Assembly: GCA_958450325.1 (NCBI GenBank)
Contig: OY288241.1
Coordinates: 44,343,978-44,407,977, forward strand
Direction of reading: 5' to 3'
Length of the DNA stretch: 64,000 nucleotides
Source: Agrostemma githago
Taxonomy: Eukaryota; Streptophyta; Magnoliopsida; Caryophyllales; Caryophyllaceae
Shown here in pieces: positions 12,405-22,626 of this stretch. Numbering within the stretch: position 1 is the first letter of the stretch; every line of letters starts with the position of its first letter. The notes beneath the pieces are model-generated. The model did not search any database. It was not told where the DNA came from and was given only the letters and a program-made list of their open reading frames with translations. Made by a program: the position numbers and the translations under genes.

Positions 12405-12781
12405 GTGTTACCTCGTGGGTTACCCCATTGGGAATGGTGGGATGCCATTTCTTAAATGATTTGCCATGCTTTATCATCATCCACTTTACAATGGAACCGC
12501 CCATTGCATGCCGAATCAAAAGTACTTTGACAATCATCATATAGCCCATTATAAAATTGGTTACAAAGGAACCATATTTCGAAACCATAGTGTGGGCATT
12601 CTTTCACAAGCTTCTTGAAACGCTCCCATGACTCATGAATATTTTCATTAGGAGTTTGACGAAAATTAGTGATTTGACTGCGGAGCATATTCATTTTTTG
12701 CGGTGGATGATAATGCTTGTAAAAGGCAAGGGCAAGACAATTCCAATCGGTGATCCCCTCGGTAGTTCTATCAAAGATAAG

Positions 12782-13088
12782 TGAAACACCCCACATTGAT
12801 TGAAGATGTCCTATTTATGAGCTTTGCTTAAAGGGATTTGAAGTACTACTCATATCAACAAAGTGCACTTTCTTTTCTGGTCATCCATGCAAAAGAACTC
12901 CGCAGTTAAGCGTGCTTGGCTGGGAGCAATCTTAGGATGGGTGACCTCCTGGGAAGGTTTCCAGGATGCACACGAGTGAGGACAAAATGCGCTGGAAAGG
13001 ACTCGTGTTGGTTTGTGGGACCAGTACAAAACCTGGCGAGCTACCGCGGTTAACATTTCCGGTCCTAGGATTGGGCCGGGGTGTTACA
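12782..13088 (+). mobile_element. Cassandra-type solo LTR carrying 5S rRNA promoter sequence
   Basis: A 307 bp insertion with ends TGAAACACCCC...GGGGTGTTACA, flanked on both sides by the perfect 5 bp duplication ATAAG (12777-12781 and 13089-13093). The second gag copy (near 34760) lacks it, giving an empty site. Its middle contains the 3' two thirds of a plant 5S rRNA: box A AGTTAAGCGTGCTTGG at 12904-12919, the intermediate element, and box C GGATGGGTGACCTCCTGGGAAG at 12935-12956. LTRs containing 5S sequence define the Cassandra TRIM family. A solo LTR implies internal recombination after insertion. Confidence 0.93.
12882..12962 (+). promoter_or_regulatory. 5S rRNA-derived Pol III internal control region
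   Basis: Boxes A and C and the intermediate GGATGG element of plant 5S rRNA are all readable in the correct order and spacing. The 5' end of 5S rRNA is not recognisable. It is part of the Cassandra LTR, not a ribosomal gene. Whether it is transcribed by Pol III cannot be told from sequence. Confidence 0.8.
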
Positions 13089-13693
13089 ATAAGTGATCCA
13101 CTCTCTAGCGGAATCCCGTAAAGAGAACATAAAGAGCATCTCCATGTTCGGTTCTTGAGTGATTCCTGTAGGAAGTGGAATCGTAGAACAATAATCGGTA
13201 AAGATCATCATATGCTTGTGAGGATCCTCTTTAGGATCACCTCCAAATTGGTTCTTCTCCACCAAAGTGCCTTGAGTGGTAGTTGGGCGCTTGACCAACT
13301 TGGGAAGAGCGGTTTACTTCTGCTCCGAATGACTGGATAGCTTCGGCATAGTACGAACCGGTGGTACTTCGATGACATCCGAGAATATAGATTGATCGAA
13401 CTGTGACTGGTTATCCTTAACCAAAGATTGATAATCAGCAGTAAACTCGGAATGAACAACTTCCAAAGTAGCGAGATCGGGAGATGCAGAAATCTCTCTC
13501 CCAAATTGTCTTTGCCAACGGAAAGTTTTCTCAGGCTCCGGATCAAAGGGGGTAAGATCTGAGGACCGACAAGACATGGGCATAAGCAAAAACTACGAGA
13601 AGAGAGTGAGACCAATCTCGAGGAACTTACGTTCCTTGAGACGAAGGGGAAGTAATAAGGAAACAAGCTATAAAACAATAACAAAAAACCGAG

Positions 13694-13712
13694 TCCCCGG
13701 CAACGACGCCAA
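13694..13712 (-). promoter_or_regulatory. Family A primer-binding site, copy 1
   Basis: On the minus strand TTGGCGTCGTTGCCGGGGA follows the LTR end. It matches the usual plant Gypsy primer site TGGCGCCGTTGCCGGGGA (tRNA-Asp type in my recollection) with one mismatch. The second family A copy at 36983-37001 has the standard form. Confidence 0.85.
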
Positions 13713-13715
13713 ATT

Positions 13716-15088
13716 TGATATGGCAAAAGTCGTATTACCAAATCAAGATTTTCCTAGTACTACTAACAAGATACTCAGTGGTAAGTAGGGTATTGTATCC
13801 GCACGGAGAAGGTCAAACTGTTAGAAGCTATGACGATTCTTAATTGCTCAAACGGTTGGTTTGATTAGTTAACTAAGACTAAAAATACGTAATCAAAATT
13901 GAATTAATCAATAACATGAAAAAATCTAGGGCTATGGGTTCACAATGAGTAGACAAATGATCATGCAAGAATAAACAATAAACACACAAACATGGTAGTT
14001 GGCTATAATACGCCCTCTCGGATCGAAAACAACCTAGGAAGACACTAACGGGCTCTCGCTACTTATTAGGCTTCTAACCGAATCACATGCGGGTCTAATC
14101 TCAACTCGGCTCTTGCACATGAACTGAATTTTCCCTAATTCGATTAACAAGTTGTGGCCTTTAACAAATTAATCGTCTTTTAGAGCATGTAAACAAGGTA
14201 CTAGCATATATATGAATTCATCAAAAATTCAACAAGAACTTAAATTCTACCCATCTATCCCCCTTGACCCTAGTAATGGAATTAGCTACTCATAATTAAA
14301 TTAACACAAAATAAACAATTGATAATGAAATGCATAATGATCGATATGGAAAAAGGAAAACTAATGAAATCAATAATAGAATAAAAAACAAATGATTCGG
14401 AACATAAAAGATGAATAAGTAATTGAAACTAATTGAAATGATGATTACCAATTGGAATTATAGCAAGAACAAGAGTAAATCTTCAAGGTAGGGAATGAAA
14501 AAATATTCAACTTCTAATACTATGCTTAGGGTTCTTAGGAATGAAAAAAGTACATTCAAAACTAAATTACAAAGCATCCCTATATAACCAAGAAAAAAGA
14601 AGTTGAAAAGGCACTACAACTACGTCGTCCCTAATAGGGATGGAGGGTGTCCCGATTCGGGATTAAAGTCATCCCTATTAAGAACAACTGAAACTTCCAA
14701 TTTCGCATTATTTTTTCCATTTCGTCGTGAATAAGACAATAGGGATGTCATCCATCCGTAGGGACGGACCTAGGGACCAACAAAAAGACTCCTCTAGTCT
14801 TCTAAACTTCATGGTATGGTTCCAACTCGACTCGAGATCACTCCGTGACATCCACACAACCTCGATAGCAACACCTAGCTTTTGGATAAATAATCACCGA
14901 TCTCCGTGTAAGCAATAATGAAAGGGAAAAGGCATCCATATCACCTATTTTCCTACAAAACCAACAAAACACTGCAAAACACACCACATAAGAATATTAG
15001 TTCTCAAAACCACTCCTAAGAGCGCATTCAACACGATAAATACATGGGAAAATTAGGGTATAAAAGCATATAAAATATCAACACATCA
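13716..15088 (-). repeat. Family A LTR, copy 1 (shared by two internal regions)
   Basis: A 1373 bp LTR homologous along its whole length to 37005-38391. It has a primer-binding site plus gag on its left and a polypurine tract on its right. It is therefore the 3' LTR of the element on its right and the 5' LTR of the one on its left. A minus-strand TATA box lies near 14578-14590, with a cluster of short inverted repeats (CCCTAATAGGG, TCCCGATTCGGGA) just upstream at 14625-14685. Confidence 0.85.
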
Positions 15089-15122
15089 AAATCTCCCAAA
15101 TTGGTCTCTTGCTTGTCCTCTA
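15089..15122 (-). promoter_or_regulatory. Family A terminal polypurine module
   Basis: On the minus strand GAGGACAAGCAAGAG is followed by CCAATTTGGGAGATTT and then the LTR start TGATGTGTTG. This is the same module design as the Athila-like element at 10970-11001. Confidence 0.7.
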
Positions 15123-15418
15123 GCAAGCATCGTCAAACATGACAAAACAAGAGTGATGGGCAAAACTAAGTATCCCAGAAATGAGAAATCCCATTGACAA
15201 GCTCTAGCAAGTTCACAATTCAATCTCAATTCAAACACGAGATGCAAGATAAGCATATAAGGGTTAGAATTACAAGGAAAAAATATGAGGGAGACAAGTA
15301 CCAAGACATTTCAACTCTTGCATGATCTTTATTGACAGCGGACTCCTCACGGGTTCACTCTTCACTCATTTTGTGAACGGGTAGTATATTGGGAGAACAC
15401 TCACCTACTACGACTCGT

Positions 15419-15689
15419 CAGGGCCGGCCCGATAAATTTGGAGTCCCTGTTCCAAGATTAATATGGAGGCCCCTTAATATCATTAAGTAATTCCTTGGAA
15501 AAAAAATCTTAAAAATTGGCATTGGCAGAGGTCAAACTCTTGACCTGCAGGTCAAATATTACTCCCTTAACCACTACACCACTCTAGTACTTATTGTTAT
15601 AACCGTATGAATAATATACATATGAGACCCTTCACAGGTTTGGGCCCATGTTCAATGAACCGAATTGTACCCCCTTTGGGCCGGCCCTG
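15419..15689. mobile_element. hAT-type MITE, 271 bp
   Basis: The termini are perfect 12 bp inverted repeats, CAGGGCCGGCCC and GGGCCGGCCCTG. They are flanked by an 8 bp duplication, CGACTCGT at 15411-15418 and CGACTCAT at 15690-15697 (one mismatch). An 8 bp duplication and CAGGG-type ends fit the hAT superfamily. No transposase is encoded. The minus strand of 15520-15595 resembles a decayed tRNA-like unit. It is inserted in the 3' untranslated region of family A. Confidence 0.88.
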
Positions 15690-15697
15690 CGACTCAT

Positions 15698-16192
15698 AAG
15701 AATGCGCACGCTACGTAGGATGGTAAACATTCCAAATTCCATTGACAATTTATCATAATTTTCACAAAAGAAGCTAAAAAAAGGATAAGAGAAGGCTCGG
15801 GTGAAGGGTAGAAGGTGGACAAACGTTATGGACATGTGGAGCTAAAAGTTAAACTAGCAACAATCCAAACGCGCAGAGAATGCTCAAACCACGACAAACA
15901 CCACTTAGTCATTATTACATCAATACAAAACAGTATATGTATTGAATTATAACTTCAACCAACGTCACGTCCCAATTCAATATCAATTATAAATAACTTG
16001 GAAGTAACATTATCTTTTCTTTCTCTTCTTTCTTCTTGTTTTTTTTTCTTCTTTTTCAACATTTTTTTCCTTCTTTTTCCTTCAACTTCATTTTTTCACT
16101 TTACCACATAAGGAACCTCCGGAATCAGCAATCCCAGATAAAAAATTCTCACATTATTATCAACATTCACCACAATAACCTTATTGAGCACC
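15698..16192 (-). other. Family A 3' untranslated region segment
   Basis: AT-rich sequence between the hAT MITE and the family B solo LTR. I see no gene or structural motif beyond a T-rich run near 16010-16085. Confidence 0.5.
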
Positions 16193-17827
16193 TGATGGTG
16201 GGATTTGTCGCGGATCCCACTGATCAAATAATAACTGGCTAGCACCTAACGGTAGTTAGGGTAAGTCGGGTCGTGTCCACGGAGACGGTGTCGCAATGCT
16301 TAGACTAGGTTGGCCTATAACGAGACTAGGTCACACAAACAAACACAAATAAGCGATAAATGGAAAACTATGATGGAGGAGAGGTAAGAACTAGACTAAT
16401 GATGAATTATACTATAACAATGCTAAACAATGCTAATAATCAAACCAACTAGCAAACTAAGGAAATGATGACTAACTAATGAGATGAATCAAATATGAAG
16501 AAGAAGTGGGTTAGGTCGGGTTCATAAGTGTAGTAGGGTGACTTGGGTAGTCAAGGGTGTAGGTGCCTCCTAATTGCTAGAATCGGTCCGGGCTCTCGCA
16601 ACTTAGACCAATGTCGAGGTAGGTCTGGGCTCTCGCAACTTAGACCCTAGTCCGCACTCTCGTGACTACGACTATCCTCAACGTGACCACATACAAGACA
16701 AACAATGAGTAGAGGAAGACTAGCATGAGAAGCATGGCCACTACAACTCATACAAGCATATCAACAAACACATGGTGCCCAATATGTGGCTAACAACAAA
16801 GATTCACCCTTTACCCCCAATCAAACCCTAATCATCCATAATCTAGCCTTAATCCCCCTACTAACCCACAAGAAAAATACTCACTCATAATTATACTAAC
16901 TACAACAATGAAAAGAGAAAACAACATCACAAACATCCAAACATTCATAGTAATCAATCAAGAACAATAAACAATAATCAATGATTAAAACTTGATGATA
17001 AAACAAAGATTAAGAGAAGAGAAATTATACCCACTACAATTGGATGAAAAAGATGAGAACTTGAATTAATAAGAAACCCAAATAAAACCCCAAGGTTGTC
17101 CAGCTTGGGTGAGTCTTCAAGAATCTTCTTAATTACAAGACTAATTAACTAAGATTAAACTAGGATTAAGGAGAGATTAAAGCTAATATGAAGAACACTA
17201 ATCTAGGGTTTGAATGTTTGTAGAGAGGCTTAAGAGAGTCTAGGTTAAAGTAAGATACATAAACAATCCAAGAGGGAAGTATATATAGGGGTACAAGAAT
17301 GAAGGAGGATGAAATAAAGGAGTTGCGGCTACAACACGGCGGTCCCGACCGGGACGGGATCATACCGACCGGGACGGCCGGTGGTCCCGACCGGGACGGG
17401 TTGGTCCCGACCGGGACGGCCTGGCAGTGGCTCCTCTAAAAGCGCACTTCATCCCCGACGGGATGAGGTGCATACCCGTCGGGGATGAGTCTTGTAGGCC
17501 TCCAATATGATCCTTTTGGTTCCTCCTTGCTTCACATGAACTTCTCATCGATTCTCGGGACTCGGGATCGGGTCTCGGAGGCTCGGGATTGGGTCCCAAG
17601 GTCTCGGGGTCGATTCCAAGGCATCGAGTGATCGTTCCTCCGCTTCGTTGGCTCCGAAAAGTGTATGTATTGAGTCGGAATCACTCCAACTCCTCACGAA
17701 TGGTCTCGGGAACCTGAAACGAGCTAGAGGAAGCATAAGTAGCCCATGAATCGCTCCCAAGGAGCGATTCCACAAGGAAAATGGGACCAAAATACTACGA
17801 AATAGGCACTACAAACTACACTTATCA
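16193..17827 (-). mobile_element. Family B solo LTR, minus orientation
   Basis: A 1635 bp LTR whose left end is TGATGGTGGGATTTG and right end CACTTATCA, flanked by the perfect duplication GCACC (16188-16192 and 17828-17832). It is a reverse-complement copy of 34874-36468. It holds four CCCGACCGGGACGG palindromic units at about 17342-17420, a CATCCCCGACGGGATG / CCCGTCGGGGATGAG pair at 17451-17488, and a minus-strand TATA box near 17277-17288. No internal region or second LTR is present. Confidence 0.92.
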
Positions 17828-17832
17828 GCACC

Positions 17833-19053
17833 CATAATGCATCCGACAATTACTAGCTTAACAAGGTAGGCATGATATTTTTAGCTAAATTTTGTGGGAT
17901 ATAAAAATAAGCATGTGGGCTCAAAAGGCTAAGATATATTATGTGAGAAAACAGTGATATAGCTTTAAGTGCAAAATGATCAAAAACATCACAAAAAATA
18001 AAATAGAAGCCATTCATGTGCGTAATTATGCAACGCATACTACGAGGATACCTACTCTCACGTAAAAAAATTGATTAAACATCAATCAATCCAAAAGGCT
18101 ATAAAAATTGCATTTTGTAGCTTTACCAACGTCAAGGATCAAGTATACTTTGTCGTAGTCGCATAATCAAATACAAAAATGCCAAAACATCACCAAAATG
18201 TACAATCCTGAAAACCAAGTTTAAAAAGACATATGAACAGAAAAGCGCAAAGCTATGCAAGGGGATAAGCACAACGGGATAACAACATACCCAACAACTA
18301 ATTTTTATTTTTGAACCTAAATATAATACAAGACTTGACACAATCCCCCCCCCCCTCAAACCAGACTATACAATGTCCTTATTGTAGCACAGAAACAGGG
18401 ACTAGAGAACCAAAGTAAATGAGGGAGCAAAAGGGAAAAAGAAATACCTATGTACAAAGCTGGGTCTCCCCCCAAACCAGCAACAACGGAGGGAGCATGG
18501 TGGCATAGCAATTCTGCAATATTACGTCCAACCAAGAACCCAAAAATCAAGGATCAAAAATCGCTAAATTGTTTCACTAAATAAGTCAAAAGAACATCGA
18601 TCAATTAAGTGTTATTTAACCTTAAAAGCTGACCAAAATCTTGAATGTTGACCTGATTTGACGAAATTGGGCAAACCTTAATTATGAAATTTCCAGAAAT
18701 TGAAGCGATTAGGGATTAGAAAACACCTGAAATTTGTCATATGAGATCAATTAAGTACTTCTTGAACGATTTGAACTTGTAACACGCCTAGATTCAAGCA
18801 AAAGTCATCCCGAAATTCCGTTTAATTCGCACCAGATGCGCGACAATATTTGGCTGAACTCGTTGAGAGGAAAGCAGCGTGAGTAGGGAGCAAGTGTGGA
18901 CATTAAAAATCGGAACTCTGATGTAGTATTTGAGTGTTATACTGATGGAATTTGTGTTGTTTGAATTTTTGGGATGAAAAAAAGAAGATTAAGAGGGTGA
19001 GTACTGTAGTATGTAAGTTTAACATGAAGTGCTTCTTTCCCTTTTATTTTTTT
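17833..19053 (-). other. Family A 3' untranslated region, with polypurine-like modules
   Basis: Non-coding. On the minus strand a TTTGGGGGGAG tract lies at 18464-18480, and a GGACATTGT...TTTGAGGGGGG tract with an 11-base G run lies at 18345-18380. These resemble the internal polypurine module of the Athila-like element. The open frames here are short and unsupported. Confidence 0.55.
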
Positions 19054-19732
19054 GGGAAATTCCCATTTGTACCCTCTAAGTATTCACTTTTCCCAGTTGT
19101 ACCCCTGCGTATAAGCAATTCCCAACTGTACCCCTGAACTCTGTTAATTACTCTCAATCGTGACTAAACTAGAATTAGCCATTAAGTATGGTTGGTAAGT
19201 GCCAACTTGCAGTCCTAATCTAATAACATGGCGAGTGACCTGTCGGTCTAGTAGCCTTTTAGCCTTCGTTAATCCCTTATTACACCTTCATTCTAATTTC
19301 GAGTTTTCGCCTCGTCGAAATCAACAACAACATGCAATAATAAGTGAGAAAAGCAACGGAGAATATGGTGATGATGATAATGATGATGATAGTATATATA
19401 TAGAGGAAGAATGACAGATGATATGGTGATGATCAGTGAATTCGAACGGGGGAAGAAAGGAAGGAAAAGGAAGGGTTTGTAGTTTGAAATTAGAATGAAG
19501 GGGTAATTAGGGATTAACGAAGGCCAAAAGGCTAATAAACCGACATGTCACTTGCCATGTCATTAGATTAGGACTACAAGCTGGCACTTAACAACCATAC
19601 TTAATGTCGAATTCTAGTTTAGTCACAGTTGAGAGTAATTAACAGAGTTCAGGGGTACAGTTGGGAATTGCTTATACGCAGGAGTACAACTGGGAAAAGT
19701 GAAAACTTAGAGGGTACAAATGGGAATTTCCC
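19054..19732. mobile_element. Mutator-like foldback MITE, 679 bp
   Basis: Two arms of about 247 bp, 19054-19300 and 19486-19732, are near-perfect inverted repeats. The outer ends are the palindrome GGGAAATTCCC. The element is flanked by the 9 bp duplication TATTTTTTT at 19045-19053 and 19733-19741. Long terminal inverted repeats with a 9 bp duplication fit the Mutator superfamily. The 185 bp loop holds a GATGAT-type microsatellite and no transposase. Confidence 0.88.
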
Positions 19733-19741
19733 TATTTTTTT

Positions 19742-20150
19742 ATTCAAATTCACTTGCCTATAGACATATCGTCCTGAATAGGGATGTGTTCCATCCCGAA
19801 TCAGAATTAACACAGGGCAACTCGGGATGCGCGTCACTAGATGGGACGAATCTTGTCCTTTCGTTCCTCTGCTCGCACTTTTTTACCTTCAACTGAATTA
19901 TGATCCCTATTAAGGATCATTATCGTCCCTAATAGAGACCACAATCAAGTCATCTAAGTAGGCAAATCTTATTATAATCATCACGAAACTCAGAAACCTG
20001 TAAAATCCTCAATAAAACTACGTCAAATCCCTTCCTCACATCACTCAAAGTTTAAAAATAAAATAAAATAAATATTACTATAATGATACAAAACCGGGTT
20101 GCCTTCCGGTAGCGATGGTTTATAGTCCCGCACGACTTGATTACCTCAAA
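19742..20150 (-). other. Family A region between integrase and 3' UTR
   Basis: Non-coding stretch with scattered CCCTATTAAGG and TCCCGAATC fragments resembling the inverted-repeat cluster of the family A LTR, and the CGTCCCTAATAG element near 19925. No gene was recognised. Confidence 0.4.
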
Positions 20151-20780
20151 TTAGAGAGATAGGTGAGCGAAATGAAGTTGAATAACTTCAATTGCCCTAA
20201 TGTGAGCTCCTTCTTTGTATATTTTCAAACGTTGGCCCTTCACTTTAAAGCGTTCACCCGAATCATTCTCGATTTCGATCGAGCCAAATTTACCAACTTG
20301 GGTGTCGGAAAAAGGACTGGACCAACGGGATTTGAGTTTTCTGGGTAACAACCAGAGTCTAGAGTTGAATAATAGTACCTTATCCCCGACGTTAAATTCA
20401 CGATCAAGGATATGTTTGTCATGTCACCGCTTGGTGCGCTCCTTGTAGACACGCGCACTATCGTACGCACCAAGGCAGAATTCTTCCAACTCATTTAGTT
20501 GCATAAGCCATTTCTCTCCACTCAACTATGGGTCTAAGTTAAGCTCCTTAATTGCCCACCAAGCCTTGTACTTGAGTTCGACGGGTAAATGACATGATTT
20601 GCCGTAGACCAATTGGTAAGGTGAAGTACCAATGGGCGTTTTGAAGGCGGTTCTATATGCCCACAATGTGTCGTCTAACTTATATTAGAGCTCCAGTCTT
20701 TCCAAACCTTTGACACAACCTTCTGAAGAATAAACTTAATTTCCCGATTAGACACCTCGACTCGCCCACTCGTTAGAGGG
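20151..20780 (-). pseudogene. Family A integrase, C-terminal part, frameshifted
   Basis: On the minus strand the fragment starts with a relic of the catalytic-core end ([16 protein letters not shown], holding the glutamate of the D-D-E triad). It runs through a degenerate linker and ends in the Gypsy C-terminal motif LPRKLKSRW...VKGQRLK. Several frame breaks and stops interrupt it. The N-terminal zinc domain and the first catalytic aspartates are absent, cut off at 20780 by an LTR B fragment. The RNase H of the same element resumes only at 32437, so roughly 1 kb of pol between them is missing. Confidence 0.8.
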
Positions 20781-20992
20781 TGATAAATGTGTTTTGTAGT
20801 GTTTATTTCTCATGTTTGGTCCCGTTTTCTCTTGTGGAATCGCTCTTTAGAGTGGTTTTGAGGCTACTTACGCTTCTTCTAGCTTGTTTTAGGTTCCTAA
20901 GGCCAATCTTGGAGAAATGGAACGATTCCGACTCGTTTCCGACGCATACGGAGCCAATGAAGAGAAGCGACGATGATTCGGTGACTTAGACT
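20781..20992 (+). mobile_element. Family B LTR, 5' fragment
   Basis: Starts TGATAAATGTGTTTTGTAGTG and follows the first 210 bp or so of the LTR at 34874 with moderate divergence. It stops where the Gypsy LTR begins at 20993. The remainder of the LTR is not found after 30591, so this copy is a truncated remnant. Confidence 0.75.
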
Positions 20993-22443
20993 TGATAAGT
21001 CAATATTTATGCGTATTCCTTTAATATTATATTTTCAGCGGCGTCTTTGAATTATTTGAGCTAAATGTTATAATTTTAGTAACATTTGATATATTATCGG
21101 CCTTATATTATTTTTCGTACTAAATTGAGTATTTAATATATATTTTAATTATTTAATATATATACACGAAAAGTATTACTAAAATCGTATTTATGCTTGC
21201 AGGTTTGTCTTAAGACGACGATATCTCACACATACGATATCGAAATAGGGCGATGTAGGACCCGTTGGGAAGCTAAGTCCGAGACCGATAACTTTGTAGA
21301 ATAAAATTAAACCCAAATCCAAAGTCTTATGGGTCCAAGTCAGACAAATAGAATTCAGCTCGGAAATTGGGCTGAATTAAGAAGTGGACATAAGAAAGAG
21401 AATAAGAAAATAAAAAAATGACAAAAAAATTATAAAAGGGGGAGAAGATCAGGGGAGACGGACCAGCAGCACAAAAAAACACAGAGGAGAGAGAAAACAA
21501 AAGAAGGAAAAAAAGAGTAAGCACGCAGCAGACAACGCGGACGAAGAACGACTCTTCGGCTTGATTTTCAATCCAATTTTTATGAGCTTTCTTAATCTTT
21601 CCCTTTTATTTACTGTTTTAATGTTTAGTATGGAGTAGTTTTTCAATAGGAGTGTGTAATTAACTATTCATATTGTGGTCTATAGGATTGGATTTTATGT
21701 TTAACGATTAATTATTGTTATTGGGTATTTACTCGAAATTCATTATTAACTTTGTGATTTATGATTGTTAATTTGGATTGATCACCTAGATTGTTCTCTT
21801 AGATCTATTGTTAATAGATAATAATTTTGATTAGGTTGCAGCTTACTGGTCTAATCTTTGTTGTTAGAATTTTGAGTAATAATTTCGTCTTATAGAGTTG
21901 CAGCTTTCAGGTTCCGTAAGACCTAATTGATTGGTGTTCTTAAAGCGATTAAATTTATTGACTTGATTCATACTTACATGGTTGAGTCGATTTAATTTAG
22001 TTAGGATTAAACTTGTGTGGTTAACGAAGATTAACGAGTAAAAAAGATAAAACTGTTAATTTACTTGCTTACAAGGGATTAAATAGTTAACCAATCTATC
22101 CAATAACTAATTATGTGAATCGATGATTTGACCCAATATCTATAGAAAACTACATGTCTCCTATTAATTCGTTATTAGAACTTTAACTTTGAATTAAAAA
22201 TCGTTGTTATTTATTTGTTTTTTTTGTTTAGTCTAGTTTACTTTCGTAATAGTTTAATTTAGATTGAAAATTATTCACCTCAACAAAACCCCCCTCAATA
22301 TAATTATATAACTATACATACTATGATCTAGGATAGTACATTAGTCCCTGTGGGTTCGACCCTTACCTTACCTTCTACTTGCTAGTTAGAGTTTGTAAGG
22401 GAAAATATAAATTTAATTTTGAGTGCGGAAACGACACGCATCA
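20993..22443 (+). repeat. Gypsy C 5' LTR
   Basis: 1451 bp, TGATAAGTC...CGCATCA, homologous to 29133-30591. A TATA-like stretch (ATTATAAAAGGG) lies near 21428. The LTR end is followed by the primer-binding site. Confidence 0.92.
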
Positions 22444-22448
22444 AATTT

Positions 22449-22466
22449 TGGCGCCGCTGCCGGGGA
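22449..22466 (+). promoter_or_regulatory. Gypsy C primer-binding site
   Basis: TGGCGCCGCTGCCGGGGA lies 5 bases after the LTR. It is the plant Gypsy primer site of tRNA-Asp type with one change. Confidence 0.88.
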
Positions 22467-22626
22467 CTACTTGTTTATTATCTTAGATTTTAGTTAGTGA
22501 GTTAATTATTATTTTTTATTATTATTATTATTACTAGTTTTATTATTTTTACTTTATTTTGGTTATTTTTATCCCTTCACTAGTTTCCCCCCTTGTTTTT
22601 AGAAGATACACTTCGAGTTATATAAG

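Larger units (their letters stand above)
12405..13690 (-). pseudogene. Gypsy family A gag, copy 1, broken
   Basis: On the minus strand this encodes the N-terminal half of a Gypsy capsid protein. Recognisable blocks are MPKLSSHSE, VEKNQFGGDPKEDPHKH, FSLRDSAREWIT and NCLALAFYKHY...TPNENIHESWERFKKL. It is truncated at 12405 by the Athila-like LTR and split by a Cassandra solo LTR at 12782-13088. A second, longer copy lies at 34284-36980. The reading frame follows a primer-binding site at 13694-13712, so its neighbour at 13716-15088 acts as its 5' LTR. It is not functional. Confidence 0.85.

Noticed and set aside
12850..13056. Minus-strand frame over the 5S-like region, or a functional 5S rRNA gene
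   Set aside because: The frame is antisense to 5S sequence, and the 5S part lacks its 5' end and sits inside an LTR with TSDs, so it is neither a protein gene nor a ribosomal gene.
13208..13741. 177-codon minus-strand frame
   Set aside because: It runs in a different frame across family A gag, the primer site and the LTR end, and has no motif; gag is the real reading.
18952..19837. Two frames on opposite strands encoding nearly the same peptide (GKFPFVPSK...ISNSQLYP)
   Set aside because: They are the two arms of the foldback element at 19054-19732; the shared peptide is a by-product of the inverted repeat.
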